From Podila epigama (Eukaryota > Mortierellomycota > Mortierellomycetes > Mortierellales > Mortierellaceae), in contig JAAAVE010000446.1 of the NCBI GenBank assembly GCA_015679605.1, positions 1 through 16,338 on the forward strand: a stretch of 16,338 nt of DNA, given 5' to 3'. The position numbers were made by a program, and so were the translations under genes. Each line of letters begins with the position of its first letter. Position 1 is the first letter of the stretch. Of the stretch, positions 1-7,746 are shown in pieces. The notes below the pieces were generated by a model, which was not told the origin of the DNA, searched no databases, and saw nothing but the letters and a program-made list of their open reading frames with translations.

Positions 1-557
1 AGATACTGGATGTTGATATATATGAATTTGCAAACGAAACATGTTTTTTTAGGGATGAGGATGCAAGCGAGTCTGGAGACCAACCATTGCTCAACAATAG
101 TCAACGGCGGATGCAACTCATGGTGGTCGACAATGAACTCGAGTATAATGAGGCTATGATTGTACAGCGAGAAGAAGAGATTCGAGAGATTGAGCATGGT
201 ATCACAGAACTGAATGAGATCTTTCGAGATCTTGGCACCATGGTCAACGAACAAGGCAGCATGCTTGGTAAGAGATGTGCAATTGACCTTTTTCATGCTC
301 TGATATGCCTTTTTTTAGCATGTCACATCATCATAACAAGTAGTACAAGTTGAATGTATCAAACTAACTCTTTGCATGTCACGATACTAGACTCTATTGA
401 ATCAAATGTTACATCCATCAGTATGGCGACACACTCTGCGTCTGAAGAACTGACCACGGCAGCCATTCACCAGAAGAATGCGCGTAAAAAGTCGTGCTGT
501 CTTTTCATGATTGCAGCAGTTGTCACTGCCATTGTAGTCCTTGCCATTCTTAGTTAG
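1..557 (+). CDS. Endosomal/vacuolar syntaxin (Qa-SNARE, Pep12/syntaxin-7/12-like), 3' part
   Basis: The start lies outside the window. Two coding blocks join in phase: one ending at 267 and one at 391-557 (stop TAG). The intron is 268-390, with donor GTAAGA, an internal AACTAAC branch-like site at 363-369 and acceptor CTAG, and the split codon gives Asp. The joined product carries the classic t-SNARE coiled coil: a block starting near LQVVDNE-type residues (here MVVDNELEYNEAM), then LNEIFRDLGTMV, the zero-layer Gln in NEQG, and DSIESNV. A linker with two adjacent Cys (KSCC, possible palmitoylation) and a C-terminal membrane anchor of about 20 hydrophobic residues ending AILS follow. Such proteins form the Qa part of SNARE bundles for fusion at endosomes and vacuoles. 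The frame is open back to base 1, but TTTTTTTAG at 45-52 looks like an acceptor, so the exon more likely begins at 53. The family is secure. The choice of Pep12/syntaxin-7 over Vam3 is inference, since the N-terminal Habc domain is missing. Confidence 0.88.
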
Positions 558-737
558 TAAGGAATGATTGTAAAAGAAGATAATGAGAGACGAGACAGTG
601 AGTGTATTAAAGAAAGTCGTTTCTTTTTTTTTTTTTTTTCTTCTCATGTCTCTCTTCGTGATCAATTCTTTTTCGTCTCTCCTTCTCATCCTCATCCACT
701 ATTCACGAAAAAACACGAACCATTTGTAAAAACACAG

Positions 738-1133
738 ATGGCAAAGTCACCTGAATCAACTCATTCATCCTCGCAGCAGGGTTCATCCAATTCAGAACAT
801 GAACACGACCCAGAATGGGCTCCTGTCGCTCGGCCCCATGAACCACGTCAACGCCGTTCAGTGTCCAGTTCTGACGGTAGTAGCTCAAGACACTCTACTG
901 CAAACCAAGAATCAAAAGGAGCAGATGATAATAATAATGATAACGATAATGAAGAGGATCAAGAGGAAGAAGAAGACGAATATGAGAAACGGATTGAAAG
1001 GACAGGATGTGCTGCTGAGAATGAGGCTCTCCAGAACTGTTACTCAGAGACGCATGACTGGCGCGCCTGTAAGGATGCCATGAACGCCTTTCGTGAATGT
1101 TGGAAACGGAACGGGAACGTTGAAGCAGAATGA
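738..1133 (+). CDS. COA4: COA4-like twin CX9C protein, cytochrome c oxidase assembly factor
   Basis: The product is 131 residues in a single exon. The C-terminal part has Cys91, Cys101, Cys111 and Cys121, which form CX9C-X9-CX9C, the coiled-coil-helix-coiled-coil-helix fold imported into the mitochondrial intermembrane space by the Mia40/Erv1 relay. The surrounding pattern (acidic stretch, then an RxGCAA start, NC, and HDWRxC before the second helix) is what I recognise in COA4/CHCHD8, a factor for complex IV assembly. The N-terminal 80 residues are unlike the compact animal protein: they are rich in Ser, Gln and His, then Asn/Asp/Glu (about 63-82). The ATG at 738 is chosen over upstream in-frame codons because the upstream reading frame is a translated T-tract. 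The sequence just before the ATG reads ACACAG, which resembles a splice acceptor. AATAAA at 1171-1176 is a likely polyadenylation signal. The CHCH call is firm; the COA4 name is probable. Confidence 0.82.
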   Translation: MAKSPESTHSSSQQGSSNSEHEHDPEWAPVARPHEPRQRRSVSSSDGSSSRHSTANQESKGADDNNNDNDNEEDQEEEEDEYEKRIERTGCAAENEALQNCYSETHDWRACKDAMNAFRECWKRNGNVEAE

Positions 1134-1446
1134 ACTCGACGCCTTTCTTTTTCTCAAAAAGGCGGCCCAAAATAAAAATCATAAAAAATTCTGGACATCC
1201 CAGCATGAGATACATCCGACAGCTGCGCTTTGGTTATCATGTCTTTGATTTTTAATAATAGTAAGTGGACTACCAGCCCTCACTTCAATTGAACGAAAAA
1301 TGACAAAGTATTAATGCGATGCAATGCATAAACATGTACATGTACATCATTCTGTTATTGTGTTGAATAGATAGAAGTATGTATATTGATAATATTGAAT
1401 GATATATGATGGTATGTGAACAGTTGTGATGAACGTGGTGTGGTCA
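1134..1446. other. Intergenic region between convergent COA4 and SLC35A genes
   Basis: About 310 bases hold the 3' untranslated regions of two converging genes. The sequence is AT-rich, with no credible coding frame. Visible items are the AATAAA near the COA4 end and a short alternating palindrome ACATGTACATGT at 1332-1343 extended to TGTACA at 1346. TGTATATT at 1379-1386 loosely resembles a PUF-protein binding motif. None of these is strong enough for a functional claim. Confidence 0.5.
1171..1176 (+). terminator. Probable polyadenylation signal for COA4
   Basis: AATAAA lies 37 nt after the COA4 stop codon, inside an A-rich stretch that also includes ATAAAAAA. This is the usual position and sequence for 3' end processing; no transcript data are available to confirm use. 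Confidence 0.45.
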
Positions 1447-3711
1447 TCACCTCCGGGGTTCTTGGTCTTCATCATCTGATGCGCCGAGCGACTGGTACTC
1501 TCTCCTGTCTACCTTGACGGATGTTAACGTTGTCAATGAAGAGGTTGGTGAGCTCGGTGTGCTGGATGAGGACGATGTTGATGATGAGCTAGAATCGCGT
1601 TCTGTGAGTGCCATGGCTGTTGTTGGCAAGGATATCGAGTCCTCCGAGGGCTCTTTAGGGACGCGATAATAGAGATGCAAGGCGTAGCAGCATCCAAAGC
1701 AGCCGACAAAGAATAAGACTGTCAATTGATCATTGAGCAAAAGCCAGCTCACCAAGGCAGCAAAGAACATGGACATGGACGAAGCGTAGACCTTGGTGAT
1801 GGATCCTGAGAACTTGATGATGGCTGAGGTGACTAGACCGAGCAAGGCATAGGCCATGATGACCATAAAGTGGATAAAGGCCATGTCGGACCAGAATCCA
1901 GCTGGTGTCGACTCGGGTGTGGTGGTTGGTTTGGCGGGTGTGAGGAGGTAGGTGATGCCGTTGAAGAGGATGCCAAAGGTGTAGAGCTTCATGTTTTGTA
2001 AATGGATCGACTCTGCTGCGAAGCGCTCCTTCATGACATACTCGGAAAAGACGGATGCACCTGCGGAGAGGGAGCAGAAGAGGATCATGAGTAAGAAGGC
2101 CTGGAGGGAAATGGAGAGGGAGAGTCCCTTTTCGAGATCGACTTGAGAGATGGCGGTAGAAAAGAAGAGGATGGCCAAGGAGATCCATTGAACCCTTGTC
2201 AGGAGACGGTTCAAGAACCAGTATGAGAAGAGTCCTGTGGTGAGGATTTTGAGGTTGGAGAGGACGACGTAGGTGGGTGCTGGCATGAGCGAGAGGAGCA
2301 CAAAGGTGAGGTTGTTGTTGAAAAAGTAGATAGCGCCAGGGACCGCAAAGAGGAAGATTGGGGGGATCTTGCAAGATAAAGATGATTCCTGGGGAGAGTT
2401 CAAGGTGGCATCATCCCTGTCTTCGTCGTCGTCCTCATCGTCCTTGTCGAAATCGTCTAGAGAGTCGTTGTTGCTGTTCAAGAGTGGCTTTCCATGAGGA
2501 TCATCTTCTTTGTTTCGGAGGGGTACAAAGGCATGACCCTTAGAGGCCGCGGAAGAAGTTGTAGAGGTGGTAGGTGAAGCGAGCGAGTCAGAGTCTTGAG
2601 CACATTTGCAAGAGCCGAGGCTGCATCGCCTCCTAAAGATCCGTGCTAGACCCACGAGTTGCTTTCTCTCGACTGACAGTAAGGTGTATGAGACTATAAT
2701 AGGATGGATGTGATCAATTGGGTTAGCAGGAGAGTTCTTTTTGCAACATGGTGATAGGGGTGACATGATGTAGAGGTGGCTGGCTAGTTACGAGAAGTGT
2801 GTGTGTCTGTGTGGAGCGAGTGAGATAGAGAGAAAAACGCGTCATTCTATGCTAAAGAATCGACACGCGACCCTCATTATCTTTTTTCCGGATTGATGGG
2901 ACGAACGACGAGCGGCAAACAGCCTTGTTTGTACGTTCGGTGAGAAATAGACCATTGGCGCACAAACACATCCACATACACATACACTACACATACTCAT
3001 AAGCCCGTTTAAATAAGGGGAGTGACAAAAAAAGCCAAAGGCGAGTGGCGAAATGTTAAAAATAAAAGGGGGGGAGGTTAATCCACACCACACGATTCCT
3101 GCGGCATTGGATTGGTTGATTTGGGCTGATAGATTTGTGTTTGATTGGCTGCTGATATTCTCCTCTATTTTTTTTTTTTTTTTTTTTTTTTTTTCCTTAC
3201 CCCTCCAACTCTTTTTTTTTTTTTTTTTTTTGGGTACAAAGAGAGCAGGAAGAAGAGAAAAAAAAAGATTTCATTTCGACAAAAAGATTTGATTTGCTTG
3301 GTGTGTTTGTCGTGTGGGTTGTGGGCGTCAAGTCGTGTGGGTGTATTGTGTGTGTGCCTGTGGGTTTGTATGTTGTATGTGCGCATGTGTGTGCATGTGT
3401 ATGTGTGTATGTGAACGTATGAATGAATGTGTGTGTGGTGAAAATAGTCAAAATACAACGGTCGACAAAAGTAGAAGAATAGGAGAGAAAGGGGGGAGGA
3501 ATAGGATACTACTAGAAGTAATGGCCATCTTACTCATAAACTTGAGAAATTCAGACAGGAGGAGGAGCTTGGCTGAGCTAGGGTGAGGTTCCGGCCGGTT
3601 GTTGGCAAATTTGACAAGGATTGACTCGGACGACTGAAAGATGCAGAGAAGAAAGCCAAGTACAAAGGTCAGGCCCATTGAACGGACCCATTTCCACAGT
3701 GCCTGAAGCAT
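1447..3711 (-). CDS. SLC35A-type nucleotide-sugar transporter, two coding exons (start uncertain)
   Basis: Coding exons on the minus strand are 3711-3534 (178 nt) and 2693-1447 (1247 nt). Together they make 475 codons including the stop, or 474 residues. The junction restores an Ile codon from A + TC, with donor GTAAGA and acceptor ATTATAG preceded by a CTAAC-type branch site. Exon A gives the first membrane helix and SEFLKF. Exon B gives the family core from about residue 168: FLFAVPGAIYFFNNNL, then PAPTYVVLSNLKILTTGLF, LLTRVQW, and several helices including FSGSITKVYASS, with about ten transmembrane segments in all. This matches the SLC35A family (PF04142), Golgi/ER exchangers of UDP- or CMP-sugars for NMPs. 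The substrate cannot be read from sequence. A long Ser/Asp/Glu-rich cytosolic loop (about 83-167) and a Ser/Thr-rich tail of about 65 residues are unusual additions. ATG at 3711 follows CAG directly, so an upstream exon is possible (candidate MAQ exon at 4258-4250). The family is sure; the intron and start are inferred. Confidence 0.78.
3168..3231. repeat. Two long T tracts inside the SLC35A intron
   Basis: A run of 27 T (3168-3194) and a run of 20 T (3212-3231) are separated by a short C-rich spacer. On the transcribed strand of the transporter gene these are A tracts inside the 840-nt intron. Several shorter T or A runs occur elsewhere (for example 624-639 and 13768-13777), so homopolymers are a general property of this genome's untranslated DNA. 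Confidence 0.9.
3300..3440. repeat. TG-rich low-complexity tract
   Basis: About 140 bases composed mostly of TG and TATG steps, with no clean period. It lies in the SLC35A intron next to its 5' end (minus strand), where it reads as CA/CACA. Degenerate dinucleotide repeats of this kind explain several long but meaningless reading frames on both strands here. Confidence 0.8.
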
Positions 3712-3966
3712 CTGATATGATTTATATGTAAGAGTGTGTGTATGTGTGTATGGAATGTGTTTGTGTGTGACAGGGTATCGTTGTAGATGTAGGGATGGAC
3801 AGTTGATCAAGGACTGCGGGATGGATGTTGAGACGGAGTATGACAATGGACGATGGATTGAGAAGATGCAGAAGAAGAATGAAGTTATTCGGAGGATGAA
3901 GAATAAGAAGGTTATTTCATTGGAATGAGCGGAGTAAGAGAGAGATGTTTGAGTAAAAAGGAACAA

Positions 3967-4033
3967 GGATGGATGGATGGATGGATGGATGGATGGATGG
4001 ATGGATGGATGGATGGATGGATGGGATGGGATG
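3967..4033. repeat. (GGAT)n microsatellite
   Basis: Fourteen perfect GGAT units cover 3967-4022, followed by the interrupted variant GGGATGGGATGG to 4033. It sits upstream of the transporter start at 3711, either in its promoter/leader or in a first intron. The unit is not a telomere repeat. Confidence 0.95.
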
Positions 4034-4249
4034 GAATTAGGGCTTTATGGATTGGGATTAGGATGAGAAGATGGGATTGGCTGAAAAAGATGGAATGAGG
4101 GATAAGATGAGGGATGAAGTGATGGAGAAAGGAAGGGGTCGTGAACAGAGATGAAGATAGACAGAAAGAACAGAAAGATAGACAGGGCTGAAAAGAAAAG
4201 AAGAAATAAAAAGAAGGAAAGAAGCCAAGCAACATGCACATGCACTGAC

Positions 4250-4258
4250 TTGCGCCAT
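4250..4258 (-). other. Candidate first micro-exon of the SLC35A gene
   Basis: Reading the minus strand, ATGGCGCAA is followed directly by GTCAGT, a fair donor. Splicing to the CAG acceptor at 3714-3712 would join in phase zero to ATG CTT CAG, adding Met-Ala-Gln to the transporter. The frame is also open upstream to another ATG at 4369. The intervening 538 nt would be an intron containing the GGAT microsatellite. The evidence is only splice-like context, so this is a tentative proposal; translation could simply start at 3711. Confidence 0.3.
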
Positions 4259-4691
4259 GGTCCCTGTGCCTGTATCACTCAACTCACTCTCGAGCACATC
4301 ACTCTCACTCACTCTCGACGTCAAGAACTGGAGGCGCACATCAATCACATAGCCCTGGTGGGTCAACAACCGTTCCGTTCAAACAACAGAGCGTACGTAG
4401 CCGAAAGTGCCTAGAATTTCCCCGGTAAATGAAAATAGGTCAATCAACATTCCAAGAGAAGAAGAGAGCAAAAAGAAACAAATAATAGATAAAATGTAAT
4501 AATAATAACAATTCTACGCATTGGACAAGACGAGACGATGCGGCTATGTTGTTGGGCGTGCTTGCTTGGGGCACTACAACAAAAGTTATACATGTCATAC
4601 AACCTGAACAGGCGTGAGTGCAGACAGTGCTTTGTTTTTCAATCCATCTTTATTACCTCCCTCTTTTTTCTTTTCTCACCATCTCTCCAAC

Positions 4692-4709
4692 CACACACAC
4701 ACACACACA
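4692..4709. repeat. (CA)9 dinucleotide repeat
   Basis: Nine uninterrupted CA units in the intergenic DNA downstream of the F-box gene. Confidence 0.9.
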
Positions 4710-4803
4710 TTCATTCACCTTATCCATATTAAACTCGTTTGAAAGACAACGTGGCACCAGAAAACTCAAATTAAATTTGACTTGTTTCACACTATTTTAC
4801 ATC

Positions 4804-4819
4804 GACATGTTGACATGTC
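4804..4819. other. Short inverted repeat after the F-box stop codon
   Basis: GACATGT and ACATGTC are perfect inverted arms separated by two bases, 18-33 nt downstream of the F-box stop on the minus strand. As RNA it could form a 7-bp hairpin, but a two-base loop is too tight for a good stem. A role in 3' end formation is only a possibility. Confidence 0.3.
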
Positions 4820-4836
4820 TTTTGACATTACATTGT

Positions 4837-7746
4837 TCAAAGAAGCGAAAGATCTTCTCGATACGTACGGGTACAGGTATGGTCGCTTTCTCGGTCATCA
4901 TCTTCTTCATCTTCATCGTCATCTTCCTCTTCTCGATCTTCTCCTCGTCTCCTTCCTCTTGAACCTCCTGCTGCACTTCCTCCTGGTACTCTTCCTGCTT
5001 CCACCGACTCTCCTATGAGCAACATCTCCCAAAGATCACTTCTATCCTGCAACTGCAAACTTTCGTTATCCATTGAACCACCTCGGTTATGAATACTACC
5101 ATGATCAGCATCCCCGAGTGAAGCCCCTTCGTCACTCATCATAAAATCATACCGCTCATCTGGCCCACTCGGAAGACGCAGTGCATCGTCCACATCCTGT
5201 CCACTTTCCAGTGGCGGTCGATGCGACGTCTCACGACTGTAGAATGTGAAGGGAGTCGATGACATGGAATGCAAGCGCGATTCTCCATAAGGATGAGCAT
5301 GATAATCAGCGCGATACTGTTGCTGTTGTACCTCTCGTTCCTGCGGCTGGAGCTGCCCTTGCTGCTGATGCTGCTGTAGTACATGTTGCTGTTGCTGTTG
5401 TTGTTGTTGTTGCTGCTGCTGCTGTTGTTGAAATCGCAAATTCCATTGACGAGCCAACTGAAGCTGTGCTCGCCTCCAGCTCTCCATTGTGTCCCCTTCC
5501 AGGAGAAAAGAGCCACCTCCATCACCACCATCGGTATCAACACCAGTTCCAGCTCCGGCACCTGCACCAAGGGGGCCCAGGTAGTCAACAATAAAGTCAT
5601 GACTCTGGTTATGACTCTGGCTATGACTCTGTGAACGCACACCTTGCTGGTTGGTGCCTGCACCAATGTTGTTATGCACCAACTCGTACATTGCTCCATC
5701 CTGAACCCTAATCTTACCCTTCTTGCCCCTCCTCGGTCTATGCATATCCGACTGACATCTATGATGACCTTTGCAATCTCTCGCCTTCATCCCCGACGCT
5801 GTGGGATCCTGTGAATCCGATGAAAGTACTTCCTGGTCCATCATGGACATGCCTGATGCTACCTGGGATGCTACATGGGCTGTTGAGGCACGGTCACCAT
5901 TCGATGCCATCGACGACGATGATGATGACGACGTGGAAGAGACTCTTGTCCGAGTTCCATCGTTCTCTGCTTGAGCATGTATCTCCTCACTGCCCACCAC
6001 AAAGAGCTGGCTCAATCGACCATCCAGCTTGCCACAGCGAGTAATGTCCAGCGTGTGCAATTGCCGACAATGGGTCACCAAGGCCACAACATCCTTTGTC
6101 GTAACCCAGTCGCAGCCTGCCAGAGCAATACGTTGCAAATGAGGGCAGCACTCACAAATGGCTTTGATACCATCCTCTGTCATCACCGGAACAAATGTCA
6201 ATCCCGTCTGCGGCCCAAACTGAGTCGTTGACTTGTAATCACCCGTCTCCAAAAAGAGTGTGTCCGGTGTCACCAGTGTAGAACCGATACAAAGATATTC
6301 GAGCTCTGGGCAATGTCGAGCCATCTGAATCAACGACGACACTGTTATCGTTATGGGCTTTTTGGTTCTACCATCGGCCACTGTGCATGATGCAGATGGC
6401 GAGTTCTCCCTACACGGTGGTGCCGTGTGATCCCTGTTGTTGTCTAATTCACCTCCAGTCTTGAATCTCATCGGGCCGACTTCTGCTGATGAGGACGATG
6501 AGGATGAGTACGAGTACGCATACGAGTACGGAGAAGAAGTGGATGAACGAGAAGGGGTCAAAGCCAAAGATGGACCACCCTGTGAAACAGTCCAGCCAGC
6601 ATTCCAGGGCAACAAAGGTCGTCTATGAACAGCTCCAATGTCATCTCCTAAAAACGAGGTGCCATCCTCTCTCCGATTCCTATTGTGGTGACTGTTGGAT
6701 GCCAGGGAGAGGCTTTGCGTCATTCTATCCGAGGTGTCCATGGCATAAATGTCGCCTTCGTCTTCATAGTTACCCTCGTACCCATTGAGGGTAGGTGTAG
6801 ATGAAGAATACAATTTCCTCGGGTGGAATCCCTGTACGCACGAGGGGGATGAACAATATGAAGGGGACGAATATCGGTTGACAGTGGTCGCTCTCAACAT
6901 ATCCCCTGTTCTCTCAATGAATCCTCTCTGTGTGTGGTTATAATGACTGTCATCCACTGTGTTGGTGCCAGTAGCATAGTCGTTGAGTGGATTCAGCGGT
7001 TGTACTGAACCGTGGACGCTGCATTTTAGGGGGGCGATGCTGCAGGCAGTTGTCGCTGTCGCAAGATTGTCCTCTCGTCTGGAAGAAGGTGAAGACGGTC
7101 GCCTAGACAAATCAATGCCGCGTACAAACTTGCCCAGATCGGTGTCGAGGCGGTCGTTTTTCCACTTTGCTTGACCACCATAAACCTCAATCTGTGATGG
7201 TGCTAGCTGCGATGGCTGGTGAGGACTAAATTGTCGAGTGCGGGAGAGGTTTTGGATAATGGACTTTCGCCGACGAGCCTTGGGCCGAACCGCGGTCTTG
7301 CTTCGACATAATGTCTGGATGAACAAGGCCCAGTGCAAAGTGCTCGAGAAGCGTGGATATCGGTACAAGTAGGCAACAGCGCATCGATGCCAATTCAGAG
7401 AGACCAGTGTACAGTTGTAAAGGGCACTTTGATCTGGGAGTAAATGTTCAAAGACTTGAAGCAAGAGCTCATTGGGAAGCCTCGTCGGACGAGCGGTGCG
7501 TTCTTGAACTCTTTTGCCAGCACGGGCCGATGCAAGAGCCCGGTGTCTCTCTGCATCGTATTCAACATCGTCATTATCCGAGAAAGTCTCGACAAAGGAG
7601 TGCCATTGGCTGGTAGTGGGACCGTGCTCTTGCACTAACGCATGCTGTTTTGAGCCAATAGATGATTCCACAGCCGAGTCGGACAAGATTGGGAGTAACT
7701 TTTGGTTTTGCAAGCCAACAAGCGATTCCTCGTCCACTACCGTCAT
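4837..7746 (-). CDS. F-box protein with LRR-like segments and polyglutamine tract
   Basis: One uninterrupted frame of 969 residues, ending TGA at 4839-4837. Residues about 87-133 (RPTRLPNELLLQVFEHL, later CTLVSLNWHRCAVAYLYRYP) are an F-box, the Skp1-binding helix set of SCF ubiquitin ligases. Residues about 464-580 hold leucine-rich-repeat-like units: HCPELEYLCIGS, CCPHLQRIALAGCDWVTTKDV and HCRQLHTLDITRC, the cysteine-containing LRR style of FBXL proteins. The rest is low complexity: Ser-rich blocks (about 400-420, 603-612), a Gly/Ala/Asp stretch (727-745), 15 consecutive Gln at 773-787 followed by more Gln to about 810, and an Asp/Glu-rich C-terminus. Such proteins choose substrates for ubiquitination; the target is unknown here. 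It is divergently arranged with VPS1. The F-box call is firm. I cannot assign an ortholog, and an unnoticed intron in the low-complexity half is possible. Confidence 0.85.
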   Translation of the reverse strand: MTVVDEESLVGLQNQKLLPILSDSAVESSIGSKQHALVQEHGPTTSQWHSFVETFSDNDDVEYDAERHRALASARAGKRVQERTARPTRLPNELLLQVFEHLLPDQSALYNCTLVSLNWHRCAVAYLYRYPRFSSTLHWALFIQTLCRSKTAVRPKARRRKSIIQNLSRTRQFSPHQPSQLAPSQIEVYGGQAKWKNDRLDTDLGKFVRGIDLSRRPSSPSSRREDNLATATTACSIAPLKCSVHGSVQPLNPLNDYATGTNTVDDSHYNHTQRGFIERTGDMLRATTVNRYSSPSYCSSPSCVQGFHPRKLYSSSTPTLNGYEGNYEDEGDIYAMDTSDRMTQSLSLASNSHHNRNRREDGTSFLGDDIGAVHRRPLLPWNAGWTVSQGGPSLALTPSRSSTSSPYSYAYSYSSSSSSSAEVGPMRFKTGGELDNNRDHTAPPCRENSPSASCTVADGRTKKPITITVSSLIQMARHCPELEYLCIGSTLVTPDTLFLETGDYKSTTQFGPQTGLTFVPVMTEDGIKAICECCPHLQRIALAGCDWVTTKDVVALVTHCRQLHTLDITRCGKLDGRLSQLFVVGSEEIHAQAENDGTRTRVSSTSSSSSSSMASNGDRASTAHVASQVASGMSMMDQEVLSSDSQDPTASGMKARDCKGHHRCQSDMHRPRRGKKGKIRVQDGAMYELVHNNIGAGTNQQGVRSQSHSQSHNQSHDFIVDYLGPLGAGAGAGTGVDTDGGDGGGSFLLEGDTMESWRRAQLQLARQWNLRFQQQQQQQQQQQQQQQHVLQQHQQQGQLQPQEREVQQQQYRADYHAHPYGESRLHSMSSTPFTFYSRETSHRPPLESGQDVDDALRLPSGPDERYDFMMSDEGASLGDADHGSIHNRGGSMDNESLQLQDRSDLWEMLLIGESVEAGRVPGGSAAGGSRGRRRGEDREEEDDDEDEEDDDRESDHTCTRTYREDLSLL
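5393..5437 (-). repeat. CAG/CAA trinucleotide tract encoding polyGln
   Basis: Fifteen glutamine codons, a mix of CAA and CAG, inside the F-box gene. Mixed codons indicate either an older tract or selection for polyglutamine at protein level rather than a recent pure expansion. Confidence 0.9.

Larger units (their letters stand above)
3712..4836. other. Region between the F-box gene and the SLC35A coding start
   Basis: About 1.1 kb between two genes on the minus strand: the 3' untranslated end of the F-box gene (near 4836) and the promoter or leader of the transporter. It holds the GGAT microsatellite, purine-rich low-complexity DNA at 4060-4225, a pair of ACTCACTCTCGA motifs at 4282-4293 and 4307-4318, a nine-unit CA repeat at 4692-4709 and a small inverted repeat at 4804-4819. 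Reading frames here are translated low-complexity sequence and I see no separate gene. Confidence 0.55.

Noticed and set aside
564-737. Upstream in-frame extension of COA4 from 564
   Set aside because: It includes a run of phenylalanines from the T16 tract and basic low-complexity residues unlike the family. ATG 738 is a better start.
2694-2766. ATG at 2766 (minus) as the start of the nucleotide-sugar transporter
   Set aside because: It would omit the first conserved membrane helix, found at 3711-3534, and a well-formed branch site and acceptor lie between 2766 and 2693. The spliced model is exactly in phase.
3165-3458. Overlapping frames rich in Phe, His/Thr or Lys on both strands
   Set aside because: They are translations of T27, T20 and TG repeats inside the transporter intron.
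3967-4033. Telomere or subtelomere repeat
   Set aside because: The unit is GGAT, not TTAGGG or a fungal variant, and it is internal between ordinary genes.
4045-4369. Several overlapping frames on the minus strand of 77-109 codons
   Set aside because: They are translated purine-rich DNA and the GGAT repeat (Pro/Ser/His/Ile patterns), with no family resemblance. Only the MAQ start is kept as a tentative exon.
5139-5699. Minus-strand frame of 186 codons and plus-strand Leu-rich frame overlapping the F-box gene
   Set aside because: They are alternative frames of the CAG/CAA tract and flanks of a gene with a recognisable F-box in another frame.
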